From CAYSWK01 sp964434735 (GTDB lineage Archaea; Micrarchaeota; Micrarchaeia; Anstonellales; Bilamarchaeaceae), in the NCBI GenBank assembly GCA_964434735.1, contig CAYSWK010000009.1, positions 1 through 38,775 of the forward strand: a stretch of 38,775 nt of DNA, written 5' to 3'. Shown here piece after piece: positions 15,935 to 24,503 of this stretch (the stretch's first letter is position 1; each line of letters opens with the position of its first letter). The notes under the pieces were generated by a model. That model ran no database searches and was not told the origin of the DNA. It saw nothing but the letters and a program-made list of their open reading frames with translations. Made by a program: the position numbers and the translations under genes.

Positions 15935-16543
15935 ATGGCCGCGCGATTTCGCAAGGGTTACCTAAGCTTTATCATTGCGTTTTTTGGAGTGCTTATCGCA
16001 ACTGCTGCATACCAAACGGCTTTTTCAACACGCCAATTTGACTATTCTGAATCGATTACCATACTGAAAATGCATTCTACGGAAATGAACGTTAGGGAAG
16101 TGGTAAAGGAGCTTGCGCTTCGCGGCGTTGCCCAAGCGGACTTGGAAATAGAAATGATCGAGCGGATTCGCCAAATTCCAAAACCCCCGAAACCGCCTGA
16201 ACCTCCTCTTTCAATAGAAGAAAAAAAGGCAATATACCATGCACACATCCAAAAGGAACTTTCAAAGCTTGACTCGTATGATTTTAGCAATGAGTTTGAA
16301 GTGCACATAGGATGCAACGAGGCACAAGGAACGTTTGCCGGATGCATAAACCTGGGGAATGTCTTCATCCCGCCAAGTGAAAAAGTACTGACCGGATATG
16401 GGCTCAAGCTTAAGGATATTGGAAAGCTCCATTTCCAAAATCCTACCATTGCCTATTCAATAGAATCGAAAAAGTACAACCTCAAGATAACGGGGAAAAT
16501 ACAGGACAACCTGGAGATACTATCCGAAACAATAGGGGATTAA
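15935..16543 (+). CDS. Membrane-anchored protein of unknown function
   Basis: A 202-residue protein with one N-terminal membrane segment (about residues 9-27, LSFIIAFFGVLIATAAYQTA) after a basic stretch (MAARFRKG). This gives an outward-facing domain. It has a helical region, a proline linker (KPPKPPEPP, about residues 86-94) and a beta-rich domain with two Cys (IGCNEAQGTFAGCINLG). The layout resembles pilus-associated minor proteins, but I recognise no family. The start is set by a TATA box about 30 bases upstream. The pilin-like gene at 16548 begins four bases after its stop. Confidence 0.7.
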   Translation: MAARFRKGYLSFIIAFFGVLIATAAYQTAFSTRQFDYSESITILKMHSTEMNVREVVKELALRGVAQADLEIEMIERIRQIPKPPKPPEPPLSIEEKKAIYHAHIQKELSKLDSYDFSNEFEVHIGCNEAQGTFAGCINLGNVFIPPSEKVLTGYGLKLKDIGKLHFQNPTIAYSIESKKYNLKITGKIQDNLEILSETIGD

Positions 16544-16547
16544 GCAT

Positions 16548-16982
16548 ATGAAACGACGACAGTTCAAGGGATCCTTTTTTCTTGACGGACTCATGTCGGT
16601 GCTTGCAATCATCCTCATGACTATATTCATCATACACCATTCTTCAATTTTGCAAAAAGAAGGAAGGAATTCACTTGACCGGCAAATCCTATACCATAAG
16701 GCGTTTGAAGTTTCAGAATGGGCAGTGAAACGAAAAGGAACGGTAAAGGAAAACGAAGTTTCATTTGAGAATTGGATCAATGAAGCGTATTTTGATGCGC
16801 AAGGCAAAGTGAGGGGTGAATTTGCCACTGAAGTGACGGAAGCAAAAACCGAGCTTGGGTTACGTTCACTTGAGATAACACTTGACAATCCTGGGGAAGG
16901 GGACGTGTGCATTTTCAGGTTTGTTGTCGTTGGTGAAAAAGACCCTTCAAACATACGGCGCCTGTTTATCTGCGCTTCCTAA
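16548..16982 (+). CDS. Pilin-like membrane protein
   Basis: A 144-residue protein with a short basic leader (MKRRQFKG), then a hydrophobic helix (SFFLDGLMSVLAIILMTIFII) and a soluble C-terminal domain with strands. This matches the layout of archaeal type IV pilins and pseudopilins cleaved after Gly; the usual Glu at position 5 of the mature chain is replaced by Asp. It is in an operon with the preceding gene and overlaps the convergent gene at 16979 by four bases. Its role in a filament is inferred. Confidence 0.65.
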   Translation: MKRRQFKGSFFLDGLMSVLAIILMTIFIIHHSSILQKEGRNSLDRQILYHKAFEVSEWAVKRKGTVKENEVSFENWINEAYFDAQGKVRGEFATEVTEAKTELGLRSLEITLDNPGEGDVCIFRFVVVGEKDPSNIRRLFICAS

Positions 16983-17341
16983 TTTTCGATAAAGAGGGTT
17001 GTTTTCTTCAAATTCCCGTTTGAATCAACATAGGTTTTTTCAAGGGTCACTTTTGAGTCTGATTGTTTATCACAATAAATCCCCGAATATACATCTGTAC
17101 CAAAACAAAGAGATGATTGAGAGGCCATGCCTTCAGCAAGTTTATCAAATTTATAATAAGGCGTTTGCCCTAATTGGTAATTGTAATTTGAACCTTTCAG
17201 TAAATAATGAACTCTCCACATATCCTCAAGCAATGCCGTTTGGTATACGGGTGCGTAAGGATCGAAAGCCAAAGGCAGGGAAATCGAGCTGAGGATAATG
17301 GCAAGAAACAAAAATGCAAGCAGGGCCTCAAGAAGCTGCAT
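16979..17341 (-). CDS. Pilin-like protein without a leader
   Basis: A 120-residue protein that begins directly with MQLLEALLAFLFLAIILSS. This resembles the mature N-terminus of a type IV pilin, with Glu5. A stop codon (TAG) lies just upstream of the ATG, so no basic leader is encoded. The C-terminal part has two Cys (SLCFG, IYCDK) and short strands. It is divergent from the class III pilin gene at 17392 and shares its 50-base promoter gap. It could be a pseudopilin or a simple membrane-anchored protein. Confidence 0.65.
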   Translation of the reverse strand: MQLLEALLAFLFLAIILSSISLPLAFDPYAPVYQTALLEDMWRVHYLLKGSNYNYQLGQTPYYKFDKLAEGMASQSSLCFGTDVYSGIYCDKQSDSKVTLEKTYVDSNGNLKKTTLFIEN

Positions 17342-17360
17342 GAACTAAAGAGGAAAAGGC

Positions 17361-17370
17361 ATTATTTAAT
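17361..17370. promoter_or_regulatory. Shared TATA-like box between two pilin-like genes
   Basis: ATTATTTAAT is centred 25-26 bases from each of the two divergent start codons (17341 and 17392). This fits leaderless transcription both ways from one box. Confidence 0.5.
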
Positions 17371-17391
17371 CCTTAACTTCCAAATGAGCAT

Positions 17392-17763
17392 ATGAAAGGC
17401 CAGGTGACTGCCGAATATCTCCTTATTCTTATGGTTTCAGTTGCCCTGGTCGGGATGTCTGTTGGCGCACTTTCAACACTCAATGACAAGGCAACTCAAA
17501 GTTCTCAAGTCACGCGATTCAAAAACGATGCCGATTTGATTATTTCAACCATCAACGAAGTATGCGCAATGGGGGACGGCAGCAGGATGACGATTACCCT
17601 TTCAGATACGTTGAGCGTACGGGAAGAAGGAGAATTGCTGCAAGTACGTTCGGGCAACTTGACTCGCGAATCAAGCAGGGTGTGCGATATTGAATCGTTC
17701 GAAGGCAACGGAAGAATACGCATTGAGAACAACGACCGGACGATCGAAATTAGAGGAAAGTAA
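17392..17763 (+). CDS. Class III signal peptide pilin
   Basis: A 123-residue protein beginning MKGQVTAEYLLILMVSVALV. This is the archaeal class III prepilin signal, a short basic leader ending KG, then Q with the Glu of QxxxExxxL, and a hydrophobic helix. It would be cut by an EppA-type peptidase and built into or onto a pilus. The remaining 90 residues form a beta-rich domain with two Cys (EVCAMG, RVCDIE) that could pair. No pilus ATPase or platform gene lies in the window. Confidence 0.8.
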   Translation: MKGQVTAEYLLILMVSVALVGMSVGALSTLNDKATQSSQVTRFKNDADLIISTINEVCAMGDGSRMTITLSDTLSVREEGELLQVRSGNLTRESSRVCDIESFEGNGRIRIENNDRTIEIRGK

Positions 17764-17765
17764 GA

Positions 17766-18002
17766 TTGCTGTTTGCTAAACTTGCAATTGTTCCATTGGT
17801 TACAAGCTTAACGATAGGATGTTCTGAAGAAAAAATTCCAAAATCAACACCATCGGATAATTTAGGAATAATCAATACTCCCTATTTTGGTCCCATCTCC
17901 AAAGATGAATTTGGAGAGTACACTTCACAGCGATACTTTTTGGAATTGGACGGAGCATATGCCGATTCTGAAGTTGAAAAATTAACTAATTCTCACAATT
18001 AG
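17766..18002 (+). CDS. Short paralogue of the subtilase N-terminus (lipoprotein or gene remnant)
   Basis: A 78-residue frame with only a TTG start, beginning two bases after the pilin stop. MLFAKLAIVPLVTSLTIGC reads as a lipoprotein signal. The following NTPYFGPISKDEFGEYTSQR matches EYSPYFGAVLTDQFGEYMAK of the subtilase at 18892. Similarity also shows in the DNA (for example TATTTTGGT and TTTGGAGA at matching places). It ends at a stop where the subtilase continues through the propeptide to the catalytic domain. It may be a decayed copy, or a real small lipoprotein made of half a propeptide. Confidence 0.5.
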   Translation: MLFAKLAIVPLVTSLTIGCSEEKIPKSTPSDNLGIINTPYFGPISKDEFGEYTSQRYFLELDGAYADSEVEKLTNSHN

Positions 18003-18837
18003 CGGGGCAGGAAAAGACCTTTCCCGTCGAGGTAAATATTGCCATAGTATAATTCTCATTGTAAGATTTCTTCAAGGTATCAAGAAAAAGTTTGTCATCT
18101 CCGTTGTATTGATAATAATAATATGTGTGATTGGTTAGTGCATAATATCCTTCCCAACGGTCAATTCCACTTTCTGTTCGGGTAAAAAGATATTTTGAGT
18201 TTAAGGATAATTCGTTAAAAAACGAGCTGCATTTTTCGTCCACTATTTCTCGATTGCGTTCTGAAAAACAGATTGCCCACATCGAATTTTCCGGTTTTCT
18301 TCTCAGGAGTGATGTTCCTGGTTTTGAAAAGGTACTTTGAATCGGTTTGATTGAGATCGTTTCTTTGGTTATGCTCATTTCATAAGTATCTGTTGCATTT
18401 TTTGAAAGAAACTCAAGTTGATAGGTGCCCTCTTTAATTTGAAGCGTATGTGTAAATCCAAGATAAGGGCCAAATACGAAATTATCTGCACTGTCCGAAT
18501 TCTGATTTTTGTAGGGCCTGTCCAATACAAACTTGATTTTGTTCTCTTCAAAAGAAAAACCATAGGGGATTGGGTAGCCAAACTCATCCGAACCCGTTTT
18601 CACAGAGATGTCAAGCGTCCGATCATTAAAATTCGGTCGTATGTTTTCTTTTAAAAAAAATGTGATCTCCCCTTCATATCCAGCCATAAATACTGGAAAG
18701 GGGATATCAAAGGGCATGAAGCTAAGTAGGATAAATCCTAGAAACAACAAGAATGCAATTTGAGGAAGAATTTTAAAAAAAGTCTTTAAGTTGAGAGTAT
18801 TCCACACTGTTTCCTTGGAATACTTCGTTTTTTTCAT
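17986..18837 (-). CDS. Membrane-anchored extracellular protein of unknown function
   Basis: A 283-residue protein with one membrane segment (about 24-43, KILPQIAFLLFLGFILLSF) after a basic N-terminus, then an outside domain of about 235 residues rich in strands. It includes EGTYQLEFLSKNATDTYEM, which looks immunoglobulin-like, and several N-glycosylation sequons (NAT, NHT, NYT). Late Cys pairs (WAICFS, EKCSS, FSCPANC) could be disulfides. A TGSDEFG stretch recurs as VGTDEFG in the protein at 21503. It is transcribed divergently from the subtilase through a short shared promoter. No family recognised. Confidence 0.7.
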   Translation of the reverse strand: MKKTKYSKETVWNTLNLKTFFKILPQIAFLLFLGFILLSFMPFDIPFPVFMAGYEGEITFFLKENIRPNFNDRTLDISVKTGSDEFGYPIPYGFSFEENKIKFVLDRPYKNQNSDSADNFVFGPYLGFTHTLQIKEGTYQLEFLSKNATDTYEMSITKETISIKPIQSTFSKPGTSLLRRKPENSMWAICFSERNREIVDEKCSSFFNELSLNSKYLFTRTESGIDRWEGYYALTNHTYYYYQYNGDDKLFLDTLKKSYNENYTMAIFTSTGKVFSCPANCEN

Positions 18838-18852
18838 AGTAATCGATTAAAG

Positions 18853-18868
18853 GAATAATATTTATATC
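18853..18868. promoter_or_regulatory. Shared AT box, unknown gene / subtilase
   Basis: The AT-rich stretch AATAATATTTATAT lies in the 54-base gap between divergent starts at 18837 and 18892. It is about 25 and 30 bases from the two ATGs. Confidence 0.5.
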
Positions 18869-18891
18869 TCTTCCCAATTATTAACACATTT

Positions 18892-21471
18892 ATGCAAAAG
18901 CCGCGCTACATGAGTAGTGTTATTCATTCTTCCTTAGCTTCAGTTAAACGAGCATTTGCTCAATTAGCAATTCCGGTTTTAACTGCTGGGATGGTCACAG
19001 GCTGTAATGATACTATTTCTAACAGTCCTCAAGGGGGAGAAACTTCACCTATTGGAAAAACTGCAATTGAGTACTCCCCTTATTTTGGTGCAGTTCTCAC
19101 AGATCAGTTTGGAGAATATATGGCTAAACGATTCTTAGTTACTGCTCAAGAAAACACTTCAGAACAAACAGTAGTGCAGATAACTGAGGGAATCGTCACA
19201 AGCAAAATTCCTAAAGAACACATTTTTGAAATCGAATTAAAACCAGGTCAGGATTTGGATACACAAATTGCAAAAGCACAAACAAGCAGTGCACTAAAAC
19301 ATGTAGGAAGGGAGTACTTCTACGAAACTACTGGAAGTGACGATTCTTTTCCCTTAGATAATTCTAATCAAACTGATGCATGGTGGTCTGCCAGCATCTC
19401 GCTTCAATCCGCATATAATTTACTTTTTGAAAATGAGGTTACACTAAGGGATACGACAATTGCTGTCATTGATACGTCCTTCACTACCAAAAGTACTGAA
19501 TTAGAAAATAGATTTGTAGATGAAAGATATCATCTCAATTTAGGGAATTCATTAGGAAAAATTCCAGGATCTAAAAGCAATGACGTTAATCCAACACGGG
19601 ACATGTGGGGCAGAGTAGTAGATAAAATCCAAGGTAAAGATGCATACCACGGCACTGCCGTTTCTGCGATTATTGCAGCGGAAAATAATAGGCGTATATA
19701 TAATGGAGTTTCGTTTAGGTCAAATCTCTTGCCTATTTCATACGCTTATAAAGATGATATCTCAAATGCAATCGGAGGATTGATGTTTGGTCGTATTTCA
19801 GAATTTCAAGTATGCGCAGCACTTTTCTATATTGAGAGCGTTCGGTCTCAACTTGATATTTTTACCGTAAATATGGCCTTTGCAGGGGGTAATAAATCAT
19901 TTTGCGAAGACAAATTGATACAAAAACTCAGTCAAAATATTGTATTAGTAGCAAGCGCAGGCAATGATTATTCTGACGTTGCGTTGTACCCTGCAAGTTT
20001 CCCACAAGTAATTTCTGTTGGAGGAGTGCAATTAAATTCAAATACGCATCTCGAAGAGATATTAATGATACGACAACCTGACGGCAGGTATTTAGGTTCA
20101 AATTATAATTCCGGAGTAGACATTGTTGCTCCTGCCAATAAAATCAATATTGATCCGGGATATCTTGATGGGCAAGTTCCGCCGTTTGATGCTTCATATG
20201 TCGGTTATCCAAGTTGGTTGAGGGGCAAATCAGGAACGTCCTTCTCGGCCCCAATGGTCGCAGGTGCTGCGGCATTTCTCAAGTCAATAAATCCTGATTT
20301 GACTCCTGATGAAGTTAGGGAAATTCTTATTGAAACTGGTGACGAAGTTAATTGGGTTGGCACTAGTAAAATCAAGCGCCTCAACGTACGAAATGCGGTT
20401 GAGGAAACATTAAGACGAATTGATGGTACTCCCAGAGTATATTACGATGATGATACTCACTGTCTAGAAAAGGTTCTAGCTAAAGAAGAAGTTCCGGGAG
20501 AGATCTCTGGTAAATTGAACTATGTAATTAGTGAAGGAATTACCGTACTTAGAATTGGTCGGAGGATATTTTGGTATGATGGGAATCTCAATGAAATAGA
20601 AGGTATCCCTGGAGAGGTTGTACCTCACATCATAGGCGGAGGTTATTTTTTATCGTATATGTATGTCGAAAACAATGAATTAGTCATAAAAAAAGACGGC
20701 GCAAACGGAAAAGTCACATTTGAAGGTACGGAGAACGTTCCTCCAATATATGAAATAAGTCCAATACATAAACAAGGACCAATTGCTGCAGTCATAAACT
20801 ATCAAGGGGAACCAAGGACAGCCAGCTTATTTTTTCGAAAATATAATGTTTATGACCAACAAATGGACGAGCTAATCCCAATTTTGGATTTGCAAATTGA
20901 AAAAGTATATGGACAAGGAACACGCCCTTTTTCAGTTTATATAGATTATTTAAAAAATGACGGATTTCTTGTTAGAAGAGATGGCATGGTTAGCCAGTAT
21001 TCGGATATGTGCCTTTCGTTCTGTTTAGACAATGATCCTTGTGAAATAAGTTGCAAAGATAGGCCTATAGAACTTACATACGCAGACGAGGAAGGACTTT
21101 CGTTCCTTGAAAAAGGCGATGATGTACATGAAAGAAACAAATATTTTATATATAATTTCAAACAAGATGTACCATTTGATATAAATCATTCGGTATATAT
21201 AGGTAAAAATGTCACGGCTACTAATGGAATTATTGGATTCGTAAAAAATCAAAAGATGTATTATCGAACAAGAGATTTTGGACTGGATGATCGTGAACCA
21301 TTTTTAATACAATATAATTTAGGCAAGAATGTAAAGGCAGTACTTGGCAGAGGAATTGGACTCTATTCACACTTTGTATTTTATGGAGATGACCCCGATT
21401 CAGATTCGATAACTCGCATTGAACATGGCGTATCTGCAAACGTATGTCCAACGGATCAGGATTCCCAATAA
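18892..21471 (+). CDS. Lipoprotein subtilisin-like serine protease (S8 family)
   Basis: An 859-residue secreted protease. The N-terminus ends in a lipobox-like MVTGC (Cys38). A propeptide runs to about 170. The S8 domain has the full catalytic set: Asp194 in AVIDTSF, His253 in YHGTAVSAII, Asn358 in SAGND and Ser450 in SGTSFSAPMVAG. About 350 C-terminal residues form a strand-rich domain of repeated short blocks, perhaps a propeller, with a Cys cluster (CLSFCLDNDPCEISC). The nucleotide composition is more AT-rich than the housekeeping genes around it. It may mature surface proteins or digest external protein. The start is set by the shared TATA box. Confidence 0.9.
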   Translation: MQKPRYMSSVIHSSLASVKRAFAQLAIPVLTAGMVTGCNDTISNSPQGGETSPIGKTAIEYSPYFGAVLTDQFGEYMAKRFLVTAQENTSEQTVVQITEGIVTSKIPKEHIFEIELKPGQDLDTQIAKAQTSSALKHVGREYFYETTGSDDSFPLDNSNQTDAWWSASISLQSAYNLLFENEVTLRDTTIAVIDTSFTTKSTELENRFVDERYHLNLGNSLGKIPGSKSNDVNPTRDMWGRVVDKIQGKDAYHGTAVSAIIAAENNRRIYNGVSFRSNLLPISYAYKDDISNAIGGLMFGRISEFQVCAALFYIESVRSQLDIFTVNMAFAGGNKSFCEDKLIQKLSQNIVLVASAGNDYSDVALYPASFPQVISVGGVQLNSNTHLEEILMIRQPDGRYLGSNYNSGVDIVAPANKINIDPGYLDGQVPPFDASYVGYPSWLRGKSGTSFSAPMVAGAAAFLKSINPDLTPDEVREILIETGDEVNWVGTSKIKRLNVRNAVEETLRRIDGTPRVYYDDDTHCLEKVLAKEEVPGEISGKLNYVISEGITVLRIGRRIFWYDGNLNEIEGIPGEVVPHIIGGGYFLSYMYVENNELVIKKDGANGKVTFEGTENVPPIYEISPIHKQGPIAAVINYQGEPRTASLFFRKYNVYDQQMDELIPILDLQIEKVYGQGTRPFSVYIDYLKNDGFLVRRDGMVSQYSDMCLSFCLDNDPCEISCKDRPIELTYADEEGLSFLEKGDDVHERNKYFIYNFKQDVPFDINHSVYIGKNVTATNGIIGFVKNQKMYYRTRDFGLDDREPFLIQYNLGKNVKAVLGRGIGLYSHFVFYGDDPDSDSITRIEHGVSANVCPTDQDSQ

Positions 21472-21502
21472 CCTCTAAAACCTTGAGTTTGTTTATAGTT
21501 TA

Positions 21503-22390
21503 ATGGCCTCAGGAATCAGTGCCTACAAGTATTATGCCCTTGCGCTTGTTTTGGCAGTTGCGGCACTCTATGTGATTTACTTTAACTATTTTCGCGGCCC
21601 TCCGGTTCTTGAGGGAGTTGTTGCTGAAGTTACCGTTCGGTCTGGGCATTATGTCGAATCAGAGATCACAAACGGGTCAAGTATTCGTTTGTTTGTCAAT
21701 GGCAACAAGAATTGCGGATTTTATGAATGTTTTAATTACGTAGGAAGAATCAACTCAAGCACACGTGAAGGTTTTGTCAATTACACAAACAAAACCTTTG
21801 GCGGCCCAACGGATGTTTATGATTTAAGCATTGATTACAACGGGGACGGAATTTACGATGACTCCATAACAATCGACACCCGGCCCCGGTTCCAGTTCCT
21901 TGAACTTGATGAAAAAAAGAAATGGTATGGTGAAATCCCCCTTATTTTCTCTGAAATAAATCCTCCTAAGCCCGAGACGATTGTTACGAGGGATAGTGGG
22001 ATTCACGTCATTTTTAATCACGCAGAAGATTTTTGGTATAATGTTACGTGCGATTGTATTTCAAAGTTGAGTACTACTCCTTTCAGAACTGTGGATGTAG
22101 GCACTGATGAATTTGGCCGACAAATGAGAATGAATGGAAATAACATCGAACTATTTGTTGAAACTCTTAGAAATACCACTGAATGGGTACCATTTATATC
22201 TCAAAAAAAGTTTAGAGAATGGCAAGTAGTTGGTGATGAATCCCGCTGGTATTATATAAACTTCATTGAAGTCGAGCATAATTACATTCTTGAAAAACAA
22301 GGCAACGTAGGACAAATAAAATTAGAACGAAAAGAGTCTGTATGGTATAAGATCAATCACACTCGTGTCACACAACCTGATGAGGAATAA
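21503..22390 (+). CDS. Membrane-anchored extracellular protein of unknown function
   Basis: A 295-residue protein with an N-terminal membrane segment (about 10-28, YYALALVLAVAALYVIYF), then an outside domain. That domain has a Cys pair (NCGFYECF), a DYNGDGIYDDS loop resembling a calcium-binding DxNxDG motif, a CDC pair and several N-glycosylation sequons. VGTDEFG recalls TGSDEFG of the protein at 17986. It follows the subtilase by 31 bases and precedes a pilin by four, so it belongs to the same surface locus. No family recognised. Confidence 0.7.
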   Translation: MASGISAYKYYALALVLAVAALYVIYFNYFRGPPVLEGVVAEVTVRSGHYVESEITNGSSIRLFVNGNKNCGFYECFNYVGRINSSTREGFVNYTNKTFGGPTDVYDLSIDYNGDGIYDDSITIDTRPRFQFLELDEKKKWYGEIPLIFSEINPPKPETIVTRDSGIHVIFNHAEDFWYNVTCDCISKLSTTPFRTVDVGTDEFGRQMRMNGNNIELFVETLRNTTEWVPFISQKKFREWQVVGDESRWYYINFIEVEHNYILEKQGNVGQIKLERKESVWYKINHTRVTQPDEE

Positions 22391-22394
22391 TTTA

Positions 22395-22748
22395 ATGAAA
22401 GGACAATTAACTATGGAATTCCTTCTTAGTTTTCTTATGGTCATTGTAATCGTTGCTCTTCTTGCAGGGGCACTTAATGAGTATTATAAAAGTGTCAAGA
22501 CTGAAAAGGCAATGCTTGAGAAACGGCAAGCTCTTGAGCAAGGTGCATTTTCAGAAGGAATAATGGATGCAGGATTAAGCCACTATGAAAGAACAAACGG
22601 GGTTAAACGTACCTTTGGGCAGGAAAATATTTACCGTGAAGATGGAGTAAATAAAGATGGCGCATACCGAAACAAAATATACAATGATGGAACCGAAAAC
22701 ATATACATTGATAATTTTGATGCAAAAATCCTTCATACGCCAAACTAA
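22395..22748 (+). CDS. Class III signal peptide pilin-like protein
   Basis: A 117-residue protein starting MKGQLTMEFLLSFLMVIVIV. It has the archaeal class III prepilin signal (KG, then Q with Glu at the fifth mature position) and a single hydrophobic helix. The rest is hydrophilic, with a Tyr/Asn/Asp-rich C-terminal half. The ATG at 22395 is preferred over an in-frame ATG at 22365, which lies inside the previous gene; AGGA lies about eight bases before it. It is in an operon with the 21503 gene. Confidence 0.78.
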   Translation: MKGQLTMEFLLSFLMVIVIVALLAGALNEYYKSVKTEKAMLEKRQALEQGAFSEGIMDAGLSHYERTNGVKRTFGQENIYREDGVNKDGAYRNKIYNDGTENIYIDNFDAKILHTPN

Positions 22749-22785
22749 CTTTCGTCAAATAACGTAATTGATTAGGTAAAGGAAG

Positions 22786-22794
22786 CTATATATA
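22786..22794 (+). promoter_or_regulatory. TATA box for the 22823 operon
   Basis: CTATATATA lies about 29-37 bases before the first ATG, giving a leaderless or very short-leader message. Confidence 0.55.
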
Positions 22795-22822
22795 GGGGTT
22801 TTGACCTAAGAAAAGGGTATTA

Positions 22823-23530
22823 ATGGTGTTTGCCATGACACAAAACCTTCATACTCAAAAAAAAGCTGCCGGTTCGAAGAAAGCTCCAAAACCTCCAAGG
22901 CCGTTTAGGAAGCTTGCATATACTGCAGTTGCTCTTGCGGGACTTGCTCTTTTACCTGGACAAGGTGCACGTGCACAAGGTCCAACAACGGGAATGAACT
23001 CACCCGCGGCAGTTGCACAACAATTGAATGTTACTAATCGGGTTTCACTCGAAGACTTGAAACGTTGGGATAAAGAAACAAATCAATATAGATTTTTAGA
23101 ACAATTTAGAGAAGACGACTATTCATTTTCTGCATCATTAAAAATTCCTGTAGAAGGAAAAGATGTTCCTTTTTTGGTTTCATTTGTCAACGTATTTAAA
23201 GATGATCCAAATCTCGACGCTAAAAAAGGACATATGGGAATCGCATTTGGTTTTGCAGATAAAAAAGAAGCAAAAATGGCGGCACTCGGTGGTTTTGATT
23301 TAAGTAAACTTAAAGAAACATACCAACGAATAACCAATTCTGAATTAAGATATGTTCGTCTTGTTGTCGAAAAAGGAGAAGATGAAAATGGAAAATATTT
23401 GACGGTTTATGTTGTTCCTGTTAAATCTCCGACTGCAGAAATCGAATCAGGCACAATAACATTTGGATTTACATTTGATCTTCCCAAAAATAATGCAATG
23501 GGAGGATATTCTCTTGTTGCATCTAATTAG
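22823..23530 (+). CDS. Secreted protein of unknown function
   Basis: A 235-residue protein with a long basic N-terminus (lysine- and proline-rich), then a hydrophobic segment and a likely signal-peptidase site (LAGLALLPGQGARAQG, near residue 52). The mature part is alternating strands and acidic loops (FREDDYSFSASLKIPVEG, TITFGFTFDLP), suggesting a beta-sandwich. A second ATG at 22835 is possible. The next gene starts eight bases after its stop with a strong AGGTGA site, so the two are co-expressed. No family recognised. Confidence 0.68.
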   Translation: MVFAMTQNLHTQKKAAGSKKAPKPPRPFRKLAYTAVALAGLALLPGQGARAQGPTTGMNSPAAVAQQLNVTNRVSLEDLKRWDKETNQYRFLEQFREDDYSFSASLKIPVEGKDVPFLVSFVNVFKDDPNLDAKKGHMGIAFGFADKKEAKMAALGGFDLSKLKETYQRITNSELRYVRLVVEKGEDENGKYLTVYVVPVKSPTAEIESGTITFGFTFDLPKNNAMGGYSLVASN

Positions 23531-23538
23531 GTGAATGT

Positions 23539-24423
23539 ATGGGTCGTTTTCAAGAAGTAGTAGCTACTCAACAAACTGACGTTGAAGTAAACAAGCAAAT
23601 CCAAAATTCTCAACAATCCGCAACGCTTGCAGTGGCACGTGAAAGTGCACCTCTCAAATTAACTCCCGTACTTGAAAAAATGAAGCCTGAAGAGGTACGT
23701 GCATTGCAAACTGCAGCTCTTGCAGACAATGCAACGCGTTTTAGGGACATCCTAAAACCCTATTTTCCAAAAGATAATGACCATGCCCAATTTCCATCAT
23801 ATCGTGTATGGTTTAAGTCAAATGACGAGGAAATTAGAAGGCAACAACTGCAGATTTTAGGGGTCGATGCGGAAAAGGCAATAGCAAAAAATGCAGCCGA
23901 TGCACCGGCAAAATTCCAGGCATATATGGCAGTAGGAACTCAGCAGGGGCTAAGCCCCGAAGCACTTACTGAAAATATGATAAAGATCGGTGCAGCACGC
24001 GAAAAAACAAGCAATGATGCATATGCAGAAAAGTACTCATCAAACATTCTCAAAGCTGCTTCCGGGCTCGATGAGGAAACAATTGGAAGAATCATGAAGT
24101 ATTTGGATAGGCAGTACAACACAGACTATTACGCTCAAATTATTTCTAACAGCAACAAGGGAATTCCTGCTGAAATTAGGGCAAAACGCAATGAATTCAT
24201 AGATCAATTGCGCGAAGAACTTAACAAGTTTGAAAAGGCAGCACAAGGCAACGGCACATTACTTGCAAACATCGAAGTCATCAGGGAAGGAATAAACCAG
24301 CCTAAAGAAGCAGACGCGATTGATGCGGCACTAAAAGAACATTACACAAACCGGGTTGCATTGAACATGCTTGACGGCCCTGAACATGCAAGGCTTTTGT
24401 CAATAGTCCCACGAAAAAAATAA
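23539..24423 (+). CDS. Cytoplasmic helical protein of unknown function
   Basis: A 294-residue, almost entirely helical protein without signal peptide, membrane segment or Cys. It is rich in Ala, Glu, Lys and Gln. The first 45 residues look disordered or coiled-coil (VNKQIQNSQQSATLAVAR). The start is fixed by AGGTGA six bases upstream. It shares an operon with the secreted protein at 22823, which suggests a chaperone, scaffold or regulator for that product, but nothing in the sequence proves this. Confidence 0.65.
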   Translation: MGRFQEVVATQQTDVEVNKQIQNSQQSATLAVARESAPLKLTPVLEKMKPEEVRALQTAALADNATRFRDILKPYFPKDNDHAQFPSYRVWFKSNDEEIRRQQLQILGVDAEKAIAKNAADAPAKFQAYMAVGTQQGLSPEALTENMIKIGAAREKTSNDAYAEKYSSNILKAASGLDEETIGRIMKYLDRQYNTDYYAQIISNSNKGIPAEIRAKRNEFIDQLREELNKFEKAAQGNGTLLANIEVIREGINQPKEADAIDAALKEHYTNRVALNMLDGPEHARLLSIVPRKK

Positions 24424-24503
24424 CTCGGTACAAATAATCCGTCAAAACAAACCAAGACTTTGATTTTTATCCTTTTTGAGACAATAGTACGTAGTTGATT
24501 CTC

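Noticed and set aside
15733..24423. Surface-gene region as an element inserted at tRNA-Lys
   Set aside because: The region lies on the 5' side of the tRNA, no copy of the tRNA 3' end is visible at the far boundary, and no integrase is present.
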